A stretch of 64,000 nt of DNA from Rhodobacteraceae bacterium Alg238-R152 (GCA_900537125.1 UNRJ01000001.1:1-64000); one strand, 5' to 3'. Numbered from the stretch's first letter, positions 35,348-44,818 are shown. Made by a program: numbers and translations. The notes: generated by a model not told the origin, from the sequence alone.

Positions 35348-36466
35348 ATGTCGATGAATCACATCCGTCCGTGGCGCAATATCGAACGGCGCAAATCGCG
35401 TCAGATCATGGTGGGCAATGTGCCTGTTGGCGGCGATGCGCCCATTGCGGTGCAAACCATGACCAACACCGACAGCGGCGATGTTAAGGCGACGCTGGGC
35501 CAGGTGCTGGCAGCGGCGGAGGCTGGTGCGGATATTGTGCGCATCTCAGCGCCGGATGTGGCAGCGACTAAGGCGCTGAAAGAAATCACAAAAGAAAGCC
35601 CGGTTCCGATCGTTGCGGACATCCATTTCCACTACAAACGCGCCATTGAGGCGGCGGAGGCCGGGGCGGCCTGTTTGCGGATTAACCCGGGCAATATCGG
35701 CGATGAGAAGCGGGTCAAAGAGGTGATCAAGGCTGCCAAGGATAACGGCTGCTCGATCCGGATTGGGGTGAATGGCGGGAGTTTGGAAAAGCACTTGTTG
35801 GATAAGTACGGCGAGCCGTGCCCTGACGCGATGGTAGAAAGCGGTCTCGATCACATTAAGATACTGCAAGATAACGATTTTCACGAGTTCAAGATTTCTG
35901 TGAAAGCCAGCGATGTCTTCATGTCAGCAGCGGCCTATCAGATCCTTGCGGATGCCACCGACGCGCCGATTCACCTTGGGATTACCGAGGCTGGTGGCTT
36001 TGTCAGCGGCACCATCAAGTCCGCGATTGGCCTTGGCCAACTGTTGTGGATGGGCATTGGAGACACGCTACGTGTTAGCCTGAGCGCCGATCCGGTGGAA
36101 GAGGTGAAGGTGGGTTTTGAGATCCTCAAGAGCCTAGGTCTGCGCCACAGAGGGGTGAATATCATCAGCTGTCCCAGCTGTGCGCGTCAGGGGTTTGATG
36201 TGATTAAGACCGTGGAAACATTGGAAAATCGCCTTGCTCATATCCACACGCCATTGAGCCTGTCGATCATCGGCTGCGTGGTGAACGGACCGGGCGAGGC
36301 ATTGATGACGGACGTTGGTTTTACCGGCGGTGGGGCGGGCTCTGGTATGGTGTATCTTGCCGGGAAGCAGAGCCACAAAATGTCCAATGAAGCGATGGTC
36401 GATCACATCGTCGAAGAAGTGGAAAAGAAGGTGGCGGCGATCCAGGCTACTGAGGCGGCGGAGTGA
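35348..36466 (+). CDS. ispG: 4-hydroxy-3-methylbut-2-enyl diphosphate synthase
   Basis: It performs the sixth step of the MEP isoprenoid pathway, the reductive opening of methylerythritol cyclodiphosphate, using a [4Fe-4S] cluster. Cluster ligands are in [11 protein letters not shown] and [10 protein letters not shown]; the N-terminal barrel has [19 protein letters not shown] and RINPGNIGD. The ATG at 35348 follows AAAGG by seven bases; the frame opens six codons earlier. The length of 372 residues is normal for proteobacteria. A strong terminator ends the gene. Confidence 0.96.
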   Translation: MSMNHIRPWRNIERRKSRQIMVGNVPVGGDAPIAVQTMTNTDSGDVKATLGQVLAAAEAGADIVRISAPDVAATKALKEITKESPVPIVADIHFHYKRAIEAAEAGAACLRINPGNIGDEKRVKEVIKAAKDNGCSIRIGVNGGSLEKHLLDKYGEPCPDAMVESGLDHIKILQDNDFHEFKISVKASDVFMSAAAYQILADATDAPIHLGITEAGGFVSGTIKSAIGLGQLLWMGIGDTLRVSLSADPVEEVKVGFEILKSLGLRHRGVNIISCPSCARQGFDVIKTVETLENRLAHIHTPLSLSIIGCVVNGPGEALMTDVGFTGGGAGSGMVYLAGKQSHKMSNEAMVDHIVEEVEKKVAAIQATEAAE

Positions 36467-36493
36467 ACCACCTCTACAATCGACACAAAGATT

Positions 36494-36518
36494 AACGGCC
36501 CCAACGGGCCGTTTTTTT
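36494..36518 (+). terminator. Terminator of ispG
   Basis: AACGGCCC-CAAC-GGGCCGTT followed by seven T. Confidence 0.92.
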
Positions 36519-36519
36519 A

Positions 36520-36561
36520 CGTCGGTATTCTGTCGGTATCACAGTTGTATTGCGGAGGTGC
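36520..36561 (+). repeat. Dispersed intergenic repeat, copy 1
   Basis: CGTCGGTATTCTGTCGGTAT, then CACAGTTGTATTGCGGAGGTGC. A related run occurs at 52188-52229. Both have GTCGGTATC/T units and end TGCGGAGGTGC. Confidence 0.55.
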
Positions 36562-36616
36562 CAGATCTCAGATTAGCAGGGTTAAGCATGCGCGCGTTGC
36601 GCAACGGGCGCGGAAC

Positions 36617-36649
36617 GCAAAACACCGCAACGGTGGCCGCTGCGGTGTT
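36617..36649 (-). terminator. Terminator of the DsbA-like gene
   Basis: On the minus strand AACACCGCA and TGCGGTGTT pair around 11 bases and are followed by TTGCG. Confidence 0.65.
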
Positions 36650-36673
36650 AGACGGGTTGGTTGGCGCAAGGCC

Positions 36674-37477
36674 TTAGCCGCGTTTGTCTTTCACAATTGC
36701 TTGCATGCCTTTGAGCGGCACATAACCACGCACCATTTCGTCGTGGAAGACAAAGCTTGGGGTGCCAGTAATGCTCAGGTCGCGGGCGAGGGCGCGTGTG
36801 GTGGCAATTTCTTTTTCGACTTCGGGCGCGTCCATGTGATTCAGGATCATATCAGCGTCAAAGCCAAGACCCGTGGCCAGTTTGCGCAAGGAGTTTTCGT
36901 TCACGTCACCGCGCATTTTGATCAGCGTGTCTGCCGCCAGCTTATACGCTTCGCCACCAAGTTTTTGTTTCACCGAGATGGCAAATCGCGAGCTGAGGTC
37001 GCTGGCCTCACCCAGGATTGGGTATTCTTTTACAATGAAGCGGATGTTGCCGTCAGATTTGACCAGCTCTGCAACCTCATCATGGGCCTTGCGGCAGTAG
37101 CCGCAACGGTAGTCAACAAATTCGACAATGGTAAAGTCGCCCTCAAGATTGCCGCCCGCATAGCTGTAGCCGTCATTGAACAGACGGTCAGCATTTGTGG
37201 TTACCAGATCAATGTCGGCGGTGGCCTGAGCCGCAGCGTTGCGCTCCTCAAGCACAGCCACGGCTTCCATGATCACCTCGGGGTTTTCCAGAAGGTAAGC
37301 GCGCACTTCGGCGCGGAAGGTCTCACGATCGGGCGCAAAGTCGGAGGTGCTGTGGCTTCGGGCGCTGGTGTCAGCAGGGGCGGTTTTGACAGGGGCGCTT
37401 TGGTCAATGTTGTAGGCGGTGATCAGTCCAATCGGAACCGCAGCTGCCAATACGCCGGCGAGAATATTTCTGCTCAT
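36674..37477 (-). CDS. DsbA-like thioredoxin-fold protein (Com1/BdbD type)
   Basis: It is an exported thiol oxidoreductase. A signal or anchor segment (ILAGVLAAAVPIGLITAYN) is followed by a helical stalk with ALLENPEV-like text (RAYLLENPEVIMEAVAVLEE), the active site CGYC in VDYRCGYCRKAHDEV, and the cis-Pro loop TGTPSFVFHD. It probably forms disulfides in envelope proteins. The ATG at 37477 follows GGAG by seven bases and leaves 11 bases after the M48 gene, so the two form an operon. The longer start overlaps the previous gene. Confidence 0.87.
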   Translation of the reverse strand: MSRNILAGVLAAAVPIGLITAYNIDQSAPVKTAPADTSARSHSTSDFAPDRETFRAEVRAYLLENPEVIMEAVAVLEERNAAAQATADIDLVTTNADRLFNDGYSYAGGNLEGDFTIVEFVDYRCGYCRKAHDEVAELVKSDGNIRFIVKEYPILGEASDLSSRFAISVKQKLGGEAYKLAADTLIKMRGDVNENSLRKLATGLGFDADMILNHMDAPEVEKEIATTRALARDLSITGTPSFVFHDEMVRGYVPLKGMQAIVKDKRG

Positions 37478-37488
37478 GTGTTTCTCCA

Positions 37489-38853
37489 TCATTTTTTCTG
37501 TTTGCGGCGCCTAGCGGCGCGCGCGATGTCGTCTGCCCGTCGGAAGGCACTTGAGCCTTGCGGTAAGCGGGCCATGGCCCGTTGGGCGTGAATGTCTGCG
37601 TCGTCTAATCGATTGGCAAGGGCATAACGTTCAGCAGCGGCCAAAGAAGCCATGCCGTGTCGACCGGTTTGGGCATACGCGGAGCCAAGGTCGCGTAACA
37701 CGCGTGCATCCCGAAAATCGCGGGCGCGGGCGGCTTCGAGATATTGTAGCGCCTCTTTCGGCTGGTTCACGGTTAAGAGTGCACGGCCCAATCCTCCCAA
37801 GATCAGCGCGTTGGTGGGGGCCAGATCTGCCGCTTCGCGATAGGCGATCACCGCGTTTTGAAATTGGCGGTTCTCCAGCAGAATCTGGCCTTTGAGTTCG
37901 TAGTAGTAAGCGTCATTGGGACGGGCTGCGAGGGCCTGATTGATGTGGGACACTGCTTTGGCGGCGTTTTGCTGACGATGGTAGGCGACGGCGAGGCGCA
38001 TGTGGCGCACGTCTTCTGCTTTGCTCTCCTGGTAACGCTGAAGGGTCCATTTGGTGGGGCGAATGAAAGCTGTGGTTTTGCCGCGCGCGCGATCGTACCA
38101 ATAGTCTAGCTCGGGCTGTGGTTTAGCGGTGCCCGAGTAGGCGATGACAAAACGCTCCATGGCGCGCAGGCGGTCTCGGGTCTGCGGATGGGAGCGCATG
38201 TAGGGGTCTTGGCGGGACGCAGACAGCAGCTCTTGGCCTTCAAACAGACGGTGCACATCGAGCGTTCCGGACGGATCGATGCCTGCGCTGGCGAGGTAGC
38301 GGATTCCGGATTGGTCGGCGGAGGATTCTTCAGCCCGGGTGTGCGCGAGAAATTGCCGCAGGGCGGAACTCTGGGTACCAAAGGCAAGCGCGGCCCCCAC
38401 GTCGCCGCGTCCGGAAACGGCGGCAGCTGCCAGGCCGAGAGCGAGGCCAAGGCCTGCGGCGGTGCGCGCCGAATCAAGGTTCGCCATGCGTCGTGCGATG
38501 TGGCCGTTGGCGATATGAGCCGCCTCGTGAGCAATTACCGATTGTAGCATCTCCGGTGTGGTCATACGCATCAACATGCCGGAGTTGATAAAAATATGGC
38601 CATGGTCGACCACAAAGGCGTTCAACCTCTGGTCGTCCACCATCAGGATTTTGATGTTGTCTCCAAGGCCAGCCGCGTACAACACAGGGGCCGCCATGCG
38701 TTGCAAAGCGTGTTCGATATCGGGATCACGCAACAGAGACACGGCCTGAGCGGCGGTGCTCGAAAAGGTGAGCGCAAGGGTCAGCAGCAGCGTGACGACC
38801 CGGACGCGCAAAGCGGTGATTGACGGCGCCGTCATTTCGCGGTGAAACCTCAT
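37489..38853 (-). CDS. M48 metallopeptidase with C-terminal TPR repeats (BepA-like)
   Basis: It is a periplasmic zinc protease-chaperone of outer-membrane quality control. A signal peptide ends near SSTAAQA. Zinc residues are in VIAHEAAHIANGH and RAEESSADQSGI. The C-terminal 180 residues are TPR helices (NAAKAVSHINQALAARPND, YREAADLAPTNALILGG). The start is uncertain: ATG 38853 is used, ATG 38835 gives a cleaner signal peptide, and a TTG at 38862 is also open. It is expressed with the DsbA-like gene, consistent with a role in envelope protein folding. Confidence 0.87.
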   Translation of the reverse strand: MRFHREMTAPSITALRVRVVTLLLTLALTFSSTAAQAVSLLRDPDIEHALQRMAAPVLYAAGLGDNIKILMVDDQRLNAFVVDHGHIFINSGMLMRMTTPEMLQSVIAHEAAHIANGHIARRMANLDSARTAAGLGLALGLAAAAVSGRGDVGAALAFGTQSSALRQFLAHTRAEESSADQSGIRYLASAGIDPSGTLDVHRLFEGQELLSASRQDPYMRSHPQTRDRLRAMERFVIAYSGTAKPQPELDYWYDRARGKTTAFIRPTKWTLQRYQESKAEDVRHMRLAVAYHRQQNAAKAVSHINQALAARPNDAYYYELKGQILLENRQFQNAVIAYREAADLAPTNALILGGLGRALLTVNQPKEALQYLEAARARDFRDARVLRDLGSAYAQTGRHGMASLAAAERYALANRLDDADIHAQRAMARLPQGSSAFRRADDIARAARRRKQKK

Positions 38854-38876
38854 GAGCGACAATAGGAACGAAAACT

Positions 38877-40028
38877 ATGCGGACTTCAAGGCGTGGGGCG
38901 GTTGATCCCTTTATTGTGATGGATGTGATGGAAGCGGCGCGCCAAGCCGAAGCGGATGGGCGCCATATCATCCATATGGAAGTGGGCCAGCCGGGCACCG
39001 CGGCGCCAGATGGCGCGCGGGTGGCGCTGACCGAGGCGATGGCGCAGGACGCGATGGGCTATACGGTGGCCTTGGGGCTGCCAGCACTGCGCGCGCGGAT
39101 CGCGCAGCTTTATGGCGAGTGGTATAATGTGGACCTTGATCCAAACCGGGTGATAGTCACACCAGGCTCGTCAGGCGCGTTTTTGCTGGCGTTTTCGGCG
39201 CTGTTTGATGCGGGCGAGCGGGTGGCGATTGGGGCACCGGGCTATCCAAGTTATCGCCAGATTCTGAAAGCGCTGAGTTTGCAGCCGTTGGATGTGCAGA
39301 CCGCGCCAGAAAATCGGTTGCAGCCGGTGCCGGATGATCTGCGTCGCTTGGATTTTGAAGGGCTGATGGTGGCGTCGCCTGCCAACCCAACTGGCACGAT
39401 GTTGGACAACGCGGCGATGGGCGCGCTGATTGATTTGTGTCGCGAGAAAGAGGCGGCGTTTATCAGTGACGAGATTTATCACGGCATTGAATATGAGGCG
39501 AAGGCGGTCACAGCGCTGGAACTCACGGATGACTGTTATGTGATCAACAGCTTCTCCAAATATTTCAGCATGACCGGCTGGCGTGTTGGCTGGATGGTGG
39601 TGCCGGAGGATCATGTGCGTAAGATCGAGCGGCTGGCGCAGAACATGTTCATTTGTGCCAGCCACCCCAGCCAGGTCGCGGCTTTGTCAGCGATGGATTG
39701 TCGAGAAGAGCTTGAGACCAATATGGTGGTCTATCGTGCCAATCGCGCCATGATGGCAGACGGGTTGCCAAAAGCGGGGTTCACCAAGTTTGCGCCGCCG
39801 GATGGGGCGTTTTACTTCTATGTCGATGTGAGCGCGTTTACCCAAGACAGCCGGACGTTCGCACGAGAGATATTGGAGGAAGCGGGGGTCGCGGTCACGC
39901 CGGGGTTGGATTTTGATCCGGTGCGCGGCCATCAGACGCTGCGGTTCTCTTATGCGCGCAGTGCTGCGGATATCGAAGAAGGTCTGGCGCGATTAAAAAT
40001 GTTTATGGCCGCACGCGGGTTTGTATAA
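38877..40028 (+). CDS. Class I/II PLP-dependent aminotransferase
   Basis: It belongs to the aspartate/aromatic aminotransferase fold type I, with 383 residues. PLP Lys lies in INSFSKYFSMTGWRVGW; other marks are VGQPGTAAPDGAR, VTPGSSGAFLLAF and VASPANPTGTM. The amino donor and acceptor cannot be named. It is divergent from the M48 gene with only about 23 bases between the starts, so the promoters overlap the coding starts. A GC hairpin repeat follows the stop. Confidence 0.87.
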   Translation: MRTSRRGAVDPFIVMDVMEAARQAEADGRHIIHMEVGQPGTAAPDGARVALTEAMAQDAMGYTVALGLPALRARIAQLYGEWYNVDLDPNRVIVTPGSSGAFLLAFSALFDAGERVAIGAPGYPSYRQILKALSLQPLDVQTAPENRLQPVPDDLRRLDFEGLMVASPANPTGTMLDNAAMGALIDLCREKEAAFISDEIYHGIEYEAKAVTALELTDDCYVINSFSKYFSMTGWRVGWMVVPEDHVRKIERLAQNMFICASHPSQVAALSAMDCREELETNMVVYRANRAMMADGLPKAGFTKFAPPDGAFYFYVDVSAFTQDSRTFAREILEEAGVAVTPGLDFDPVRGHQTLRFSYARSAADIEEGLARLKMFMAARGFV

Positions 40029-40040
40029 CCTCGAAGTGGG

Positions 40041-40096
40041 CGGGGGCTTTGCCCCCGTCGCCATTTGGCGACTCCCCCAGGATATTTGGGGAATGA
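40041..40096 (+). repeat. Dispersed double-hairpin intergenic repeat, copy 1
   Basis: Two adjacent hairpins, GGGGGC-TTT-GCCCCC and GTCGCC-ATTT-GGCGAC, are followed by CCCCCAGGATATTTGGGGAA. The last block recurs, inverted, at 56660-56685 beside another GGGGGC hairpin. Part of it may serve as terminator of the aminotransferase gene. Confidence 0.65.
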
Positions 40097-40172
40097 GAAT
40101 GCGTGGCGATGGGCGATGGGCTGGTGTAAGCTACGGCCTAACAAGACGCGCAACAGCGGGCAGGGCGGCAGG

Positions 40173-41402
40173 ATGAGCAGAGTTATTTTGGCTTTTATGG
40201 TGGCGCTTTGGGCCAATTTGGCCGGGGCGCAGGACCGGGGTTTTTCTGCCTTGGCACGATTGGATAAGGCTGAGAGTGGGTTGGCCGAAGGGCGGCGCGG
40301 GGCCGCGGAGTTGACGTTGAGCCTCACACAGGGTGTGCCGTGGCGGGTGTTTAGCTTGGACGATCCACGTCGCGTGGTGTTGGATTTCAAAGAGATTGAT
40401 TGGGAAGACCTGACCGCAGAAGAGCTTGGCGTGGTGGACGGGATCGAAGCGGTGCGCTTTGGGACTTATCGGCCCGGTTGGAGCCGCATGGTGTTGGATT
40501 TGGCGCGGCCGTTTGAGGTGGACCGCGCGGGCATGACCGTGACTGAGGCCACAGGGCAAGCACAGTTAAAATTGGTCTTGGCACCAAGTGACACGTTGGC
40601 TTTTGCCAAGGCAGCTGGCGCGCCACATGATCCGCGTTGGGATTTGCCGGAGCCTGCGGACACAACTGCGGTGGCGCGTGAGGCGCGGCCAGATTGGGCG
40701 CCCACGGTGGTGGTGATTGACCCCGGCCACGGCGGGATTGATCCCGGCGCGGAGCGCGACGGGGCGCAGGAGAAAGACCTGATGTTGTCGTTTGCCCGAG
40801 AATTGCGAGATGTATTGCGGCGTGCGGGAGGCTTTGACGTTGTTTTGACACGAGATGCAGATGCGTTTGTGTCCCTCGAAGGCCGGGTGGCGATTGCCCA
40901 TCAAGCGCAGGCAGATGTGTTTATCTCCCTACATGCGGACAGCGTGAGTCAAGGCAACGCCAAAGGGGCGACGGTTTATACGCTGTCAGAAGAGGCCAGC
41001 GATACGGCCTCGGCTTTGTTGGCAGAGCGGCATGATCGGGCAGATATTCTATCGGGTGTTGACCTGTCGGGGGCAGACGATGAGGTGACCGATGTGTTAC
41101 TGGATTTGGCGCGGTTAGAAACAGAGCCACGCACCATGTTGTTGGCGGAAACTTTGGTGTCGTCACTCAAGCAAACCACAGTGCGGTTGAATCGCAAGCC
41201 TTTGAGAACCGGTGGGTTTTCGGTGCTCAAGGCGGCGGATGTACCGTCCGTCCTGGTGGAGCTGGGCTTTATGTCGAGCCAGCAGGATCTGGCCAATTTG
41301 CGAGATGCGGGCTGGCGTGCCGCGATGGCGTCAGGATTGCGCGACGGGCTGTTGGCTTGGGTTGTGGAAGACAAGGCGGCGCGCGCTTTGGTGCGGCAGT
41401 AG
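40173..41402 (+). CDS. N-acetylmuramoyl-L-alanine amidase with AMIN domain
   Basis: It cleaves the amide bond between MurNAc and the stem peptide during cell separation. A signal peptide ends ANLAGAQ, an AMIN-type domain lies near residues 40-150 (WRVFSLDDPRRVVLDFKEID), and an Amidase_3 catalytic domain follows. Zinc residues are in DPGHGGIDPG, QEKDLMLSF and ISLHADS, and the catalytic Glu in VLVELGFMS. The ATG at 40173 fits the signal peptide; upstream codons run through the repeat and are rejected. AmiC-type genes usually neighbour the PBP1A gene, which is 3.4 kb away here. Confidence 0.9.
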   Translation: MSRVILAFMVALWANLAGAQDRGFSALARLDKAESGLAEGRRGAAELTLSLTQGVPWRVFSLDDPRRVVLDFKEIDWEDLTAEELGVVDGIEAVRFGTYRPGWSRMVLDLARPFEVDRAGMTVTEATGQAQLKLVLAPSDTLAFAKAAGAPHDPRWDLPEPADTTAVAREARPDWAPTVVVIDPGHGGIDPGAERDGAQEKDLMLSFARELRDVLRRAGGFDVVLTRDADAFVSLEGRVAIAHQAQADVFISLHADSVSQGNAKGATVYTLSEEASDTASALLAERHDRADILSGVDLSGADDEVTDVLLDLARLETEPRTMLLAETLVSSLKQTTVRLNRKPLRTGGFSVLKAADVPSVLVELGFMSSQQDLANLRDAGWRAAMASGLRDGLLAWVVEDKAARALVRQ

Positions 41403-41504
41403 GCGGAGGCGCGCCGGTTTGATGGCGGCGGCGGGAAACCGCTTTTCTTTCGGGTGTGAAGTTTGTCGAGTGTGTCGCAACTGACAGGGACAGGTGGTAG
41501 GCAG

Positions 41505-41936
41505 ATGCAGGACAACGGGGCGTTTCACGGAGCCAAAGTGGCTATTTTGAAAGGTGACCGCCTGGTCTCGATATTGCGAGACGATGATCCTGATATCCCT
41601 TTTCGCAACATGTGGGATTTGCCCGGCGGTGGGCGTGCAGGTGAAGAGGGTCCTGAAGCCTGTGTGTTGCGCGAGACGCAGGAAGAGTTGTCTCTGACGC
41701 TGACGGTAGCGGATTTGACGTGGAAACGGCAGTATGTATCCGGGGCCGATCCCAATCAGATGACCTGGTTTTTTGTGGCTGAGATGCCAGAACTGGACAT
41801 CAACCGGTTGCGGCTTGGCGACGAAGGCCAAGCCTGGCGGATGTGGGATGTGGCGCGGTTTTTGCGGATGAGCAACGTGGTACCGATGATGCAAGACCGG
41901 CTTTCGGAATATTTGGCCGAGCGGGAGGCGGCCTGA
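41505..41936 (+). CDS. Nudix hydrolase
   Basis: It is a 143-residue protein with a full Nudix box spanning GGRAGEEGPEACVLRETQEE, in which the Glu residues bind Mg2+ for cleavage of a nucleoside-diphosphate-linked compound. The preceding text NMWDLPGGG is typical. The substrate is unknown. The ATG at 41505 is preferred over upstream TTG/GTG codons. It converges on the methyltransferase gene with an eight-base gap. Confidence 0.87.
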   Translation: MQDNGAFHGAKVAILKGDRLVSILRDDDPDIPFRNMWDLPGGGRAGEEGPEACVLRETQEELSLTLTVADLTWKRQYVSGADPNQMTWFFVAEMPELDINRLRLGDEGQAWRMWDVARFLRMSNVVPMMQDRLSEYLAEREAA

Positions 41937-41944
41937 GCCGCGCG

Positions 41945-42634
41945 CTATGACGTTTTTGAGGGGCCGACGCGCATAAAACCCAACGTGCGGCCACTGCTGG
42001 TGGCGGGATCATAGGTCAGGCCGGAGCGCGACATACAATCCACCATCTTCTGAAGCACATGTCTGGGGTACTTTGACATGTGGATTTCCATGACCACATG
42101 GCGCACGCATTTGGGCCATGGGCTGTCAAATAGGTGCTGCTCCGCGCCTTCGATATCCATGATTACAAATCTTGGTTGCACGATGGTCAGCAGGTCACTG
42201 ATACTAACCGCAGGCACTTCGATCATGCCCTTCTCACTGCGTCCGTCCTCGACCAGACCGCCACCCCAGAACAGAGCACCGGCACGAAAAGCAACAGTGT
42301 CGCCGTCGTGGCCGTCCCCGACCACCGCGCCATGCCAGAGGTTCACTTTCTCTTGGCCGTTGCGCGCAAGCGTGTCGCGGATCTGGTCCAGCATTTGCGG
42401 ATTGGCCTCAAGGCTGGTGACGTTTTCAGCCCCTGCTAATTGGGCGCATATGGTGCTGACATATCCAAGCCCTGCACCAATTTCCAAAACCTTCCAGCCG
42501 GGCTTGATGCGTTTGAGTGCGGCGTCGCTTTCACGACTCTCATAGTTTCCAGCCGCAAGTTTGGCCTCGATTTTTGTGTCTTTGAGCCAATGTGGCAGGC
42601 CCACTTTCACGCCTTTGAGTGTGTATTCGGTCAT
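41945..42634 (-). CDS. FkbM-family methyltransferase
   Basis: It is an S-adenosylmethionine-dependent methyltransferase of 229 residues. The cofactor loop is WKVLEIGAGLGYVSTICAQL, the acidic residue that holds the ribose is in VTSLEANPQ, and the family mark is VIMDIEGAEQHLF. FkbM-type enzymes methylate oxygen atoms of sugars or other small molecules. No biosynthetic partner is adjacent, so the substrate is open. The upstream 200 bases hold no recognised feature. Confidence 0.8.
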   Translation of the reverse strand: MTEYTLKGVKVGLPHWLKDTKIEAKLAAGNYESRESDAALKRIKPGWKVLEIGAGLGYVSTICAQLAGAENVTSLEANPQMLDQIRDTLARNGQEKVNLWHGAVVGDGHDGDTVAFRAGALFWGGGLVEDGRSEKGMIEVPAVSISDLLTIVQPRFVIMDIEGAEQHLFDSPWPKCVRHVVMEIHMSKYPRHVLQKMVDCMSRSGLTYDPATSSGRTLGFMRVGPSKTS

Positions 42635-42834
42635 CTTTGTTTGGTGCCTAAAAAAGAAGGGCTGTGTGTTGCTTTAACGTCAATTGGCCCGTCAGGGAAG
42701 GTGTGAGCCAAGCGCCTTAGAAATGCAGTGCAAAGGTGGCCGTTCACGTGTCAAAAACGCATGCGAACAAATAGGACATGAATTGTCACCTTTATGCCTA
42801 GACGCTTTGTGACACCTAAAATAAGGAACGCATC

Positions 42835-43479
42835 ATGTCTGACACATCATCTTCGGATATCACCCTGTATTATGCCCCGCGCACCCGCTCTTTTGCGGCG
42901 CTTTGGCTGCTGGAAGAACTTGGCGTTCCGTATCAGTTGGAGAGTTTTGACTTTGCCTCTGGGCGGCACAAACAGGCGGATTATTTGGCGCTCAATCCGA
43001 TGGGGAAAGTGCCGCTTGTGATCGAAGGAGAAACGCCGGTGCCGGAAATCGGGGCGATGGCGATCTATTTTGCAGACCGGTTTGGAGAGGCGGGGCTGGC
43101 GCCATCGTTAACATCCACCGCACGTCCAGCGTATCTGCGGTGGATGTTTTTTGCCAGTGCGATCATGGAGCCCGCCTATGCCCAGAAGCTGTTTGACTGG
43201 GAAGCCTCGGCGGCCACGGTTGCCTGGGGGTCGTTTGAGCAGATGATGGAGGTGCTGACCGAAGCGGTGGCCAAAGGTGAGTGGCTGCTGGGGGATCAGT
43301 TTTCAGCGGCGGATGTGGCCGTGGGGAACAATCTGTTTTTTGGACAGATGATTGGCATTATCCCGCAGGATGGACCGCTGGGAGACTATGTGGCGAGATT
43401 CAAGGCGCGCGCGGCGTTTCAGCGGGCAGAGGCGATTGAGATGCGGGAAGGCGAGCGGTTTCCGATGGCTGCGGAGTAG
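42835..43479 (+). CDS. Glutathione S-transferase
   Basis: An N-terminal thioredoxin-like half (LYYAPRTRSFAALWLLEELG) binds glutathione, with the cis-Pro/Ser-type segment GKVPLVIEGETPVPEIGAM. The helical C-terminal half contains LLGDQFSAADVAVGN. It conjugates or isomerises unknown electrophiles. The length of 214 residues is standard. AAGGA lies eight bases before the ATG. A strong terminator follows. Confidence 0.9.
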   Translation: MSDTSSSDITLYYAPRTRSFAALWLLEELGVPYQLESFDFASGRHKQADYLALNPMGKVPLVIEGETPVPEIGAMAIYFADRFGEAGLAPSLTSTARPAYLRWMFFASAIMEPAYAQKLFDWEASAATVAWGSFEQMMEVLTEAVAKGEWLLGDQFSAADVAVGNNLFFGQMIGIIPQDGPLGDYVARFKARAAFQRAEAIEMREGERFPMAAE

Positions 43480-43505
43480 GTCGGAACATCGATATCTAGC
43501 AAGAA

Positions 43506-43539
43506 GGGGCGACATTACGTGTGTCGCCCCAATTTTTTT
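43506..43539 (+). terminator. Terminator of the glutathione transferase gene
   Basis: GGGGCGACA and TGTCGCCCC form a nine-base stem followed by AATTTTTTT. Confidence 0.93.
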
Positions 43540-43576
43540 GCCGGAAGCGGGAGGCGTAGAGCGTGCAGATATAAAT

Positions 43577-43593
43577 TGACATTATTATTGTCA
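43577..43593. promoter_or_regulatory. Probable MarR operator
   Basis: TGACA-N7-TGTCA (in TTGACATTATTATTGTCA) lies eight bases before the MarR-type start codon and would allow autoregulation. TTGACA may also be a -35 element. Confidence 0.55.
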
Positions 43594-43600
43594 TTCTGAC

Positions 43601-44062
43601 ATGAATGATGACATGGAAAAGACAGATCATCTATATCGCCTAGTTTGGATGTCGCGCCCATTGATGCAGGTTGCAGAACTGGCTGTGGAGCAAGGGCTCG
43701 AAAGCACCGGTTTGACGGTGCGGATGCGGGCCGTGCTGGAGACACTTCGCGAGCAGGGCGCGCTTCCGGTGCCGGACATTGCCCGTCACTTGGAAATTCA
43801 ACGACAGTATGTGCAGGTCATGGTCAACGAGACATTGGCAGAAGGATTGACGGAACAGCGACCAAACCCTCGGCACAAGAGATCGCCACTCCTGGCTCTG
43901 ACAGCGAAGGGGCAGGCCATGATTGATGACGCGGTCCTGCAAGAGCGGCAGTTGCTTGAGGCCATCGGAGATGAGTTTGAGGTTCGAGAGGTTGAAACTG
44001 CGTTGGACGTGGTGATGCGGCTTACGGCGCGTTTGAAGGTTAAGACAGGTGGTGAATTATGA
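43601..44062 (+). CDS. MarR-family transcriptional regulator
   Basis: It is a 153-residue winged-helix protein: TVRMRAVLETLREQGALPVP, then the recognition helix in HLEIQRQYVQVMVNETLAEG and the wing PNPRHKRSPLLALTAKG. It likely represses the two-gene unit it forms with the isochorismatase-like gene, whose start overlaps its stop by four bases. No ribosome site precedes the first ATG, which could make the transcript leaderless; a second ATG follows four codons later. Confidence 0.85.
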   Translation: MNDDMEKTDHLYRLVWMSRPLMQVAELAVEQGLESTGLTVRMRAVLETLREQGALPVPDIARHLEIQRQYVQVMVNETLAEGLTEQRPNPRHKRSPLLALTAKGQAMIDDAVLQERQLLEAIGDEFEVREVETALDVVMRLTARLKVKTGGEL

Positions 44063-44679
44063 GTGTTGTATATGTCGTTGGTGGGGTGATTGTGACGGGG
44101 CTGCTTTGGCTTGTTGCTGGTGTGGTGCGGATTGGGTCGGTGAGCCGGGGCAAGGCGATTGAAGTGCGAAGCGGTGAAGCCTTGCTGTTGATCGACTTGC
44201 AAACGGTGTTCTGGAACGAGGGGCCATACGCTGACCCGGACAAGCAAAGAGTAGCGCCCGTGATCTTGAATGAGATCGAAGTTGCCAAAGCGCAGGGTAG
44301 GCCGGTGATTGCGCTGCGACAAGAGTGGTCGTTGCCTGCGACCAAGGTGATTGCGCGTCTGACAATGAAGGGCCAAGCGATCGCGGGGTCATCCGGGACT
44401 GAGCTTGCCGCGCCGTTTGTGGACTTGGCGGATCATGAGGTGGTCAAGCGGGTTCAGGATGGCTTTGAAACAGGGGGGTTGGATGCGCTTTTGGCGGAGT
44501 TGGACGTTGGTAGTCTGCGCATTGTTGGGTTGGACTACAATTATTGTGTGTTCAAGACTGCAATGGCGGCGGCGCAGCGTGGGTATGGGGTGACTGTTGT
44601 GACAAACGGCACTTTGGCGGGGCAATCGACTGATAAGGTGCAGATGCAACTGAAAGAGCGCGGGATTGCGCTCGCCTAA
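44059..44679 (+). CDS. Isochorismatase-family cysteine hydrolase with N-terminal membrane helix
   Basis: The hydrolase fold is marked by the catalytic Asp in ALLLIDLQTVFW, Lys in VVKRVQDGFETGG and Cys in LDYNYCVFKTAMAA. Such enzymes cleave amides or enol ethers of small molecules. Unusually, the first 25 residues (VVYVVGGVIVTGLLWLVAGV) form a membrane helix, so the domain would be tethered to the inner membrane. ATGA overlap with the MarR gene indicates coupled translation. The substrate is unknown, possibly the inducer of the regulator or a derivative. Confidence 0.8.
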   Translation: MSVVYVVGGVIVTGLLWLVAGVVRIGSVSRGKAIEVRSGEALLLIDLQTVFWNEGPYADPDKQRVAPVILNEIEVAKAQGRPVIALRQEWSLPATKVIARLTMKGQAIAGSSGTELAAPFVDLADHEVVKRVQDGFETGGLDALLAELDVGSLRIVGLDYNYCVFKTAMAAAQRGYGVTVVTNGTLAGQSTDKVQMQLKERGIALA

Positions 44680-44818
44680 CAACGGACAGACTATGCAAGA
44701 TTTGGGCGCAGATGGCAAAAGCGCGCGCACATTCAACAATCGCAGCAAGGTGTTTTGACCCCGCCAATGCCCGCCTATATAGAGGGGCATTGAGACGTTA
44801 CTTCAGAAGGCCTCCAGC

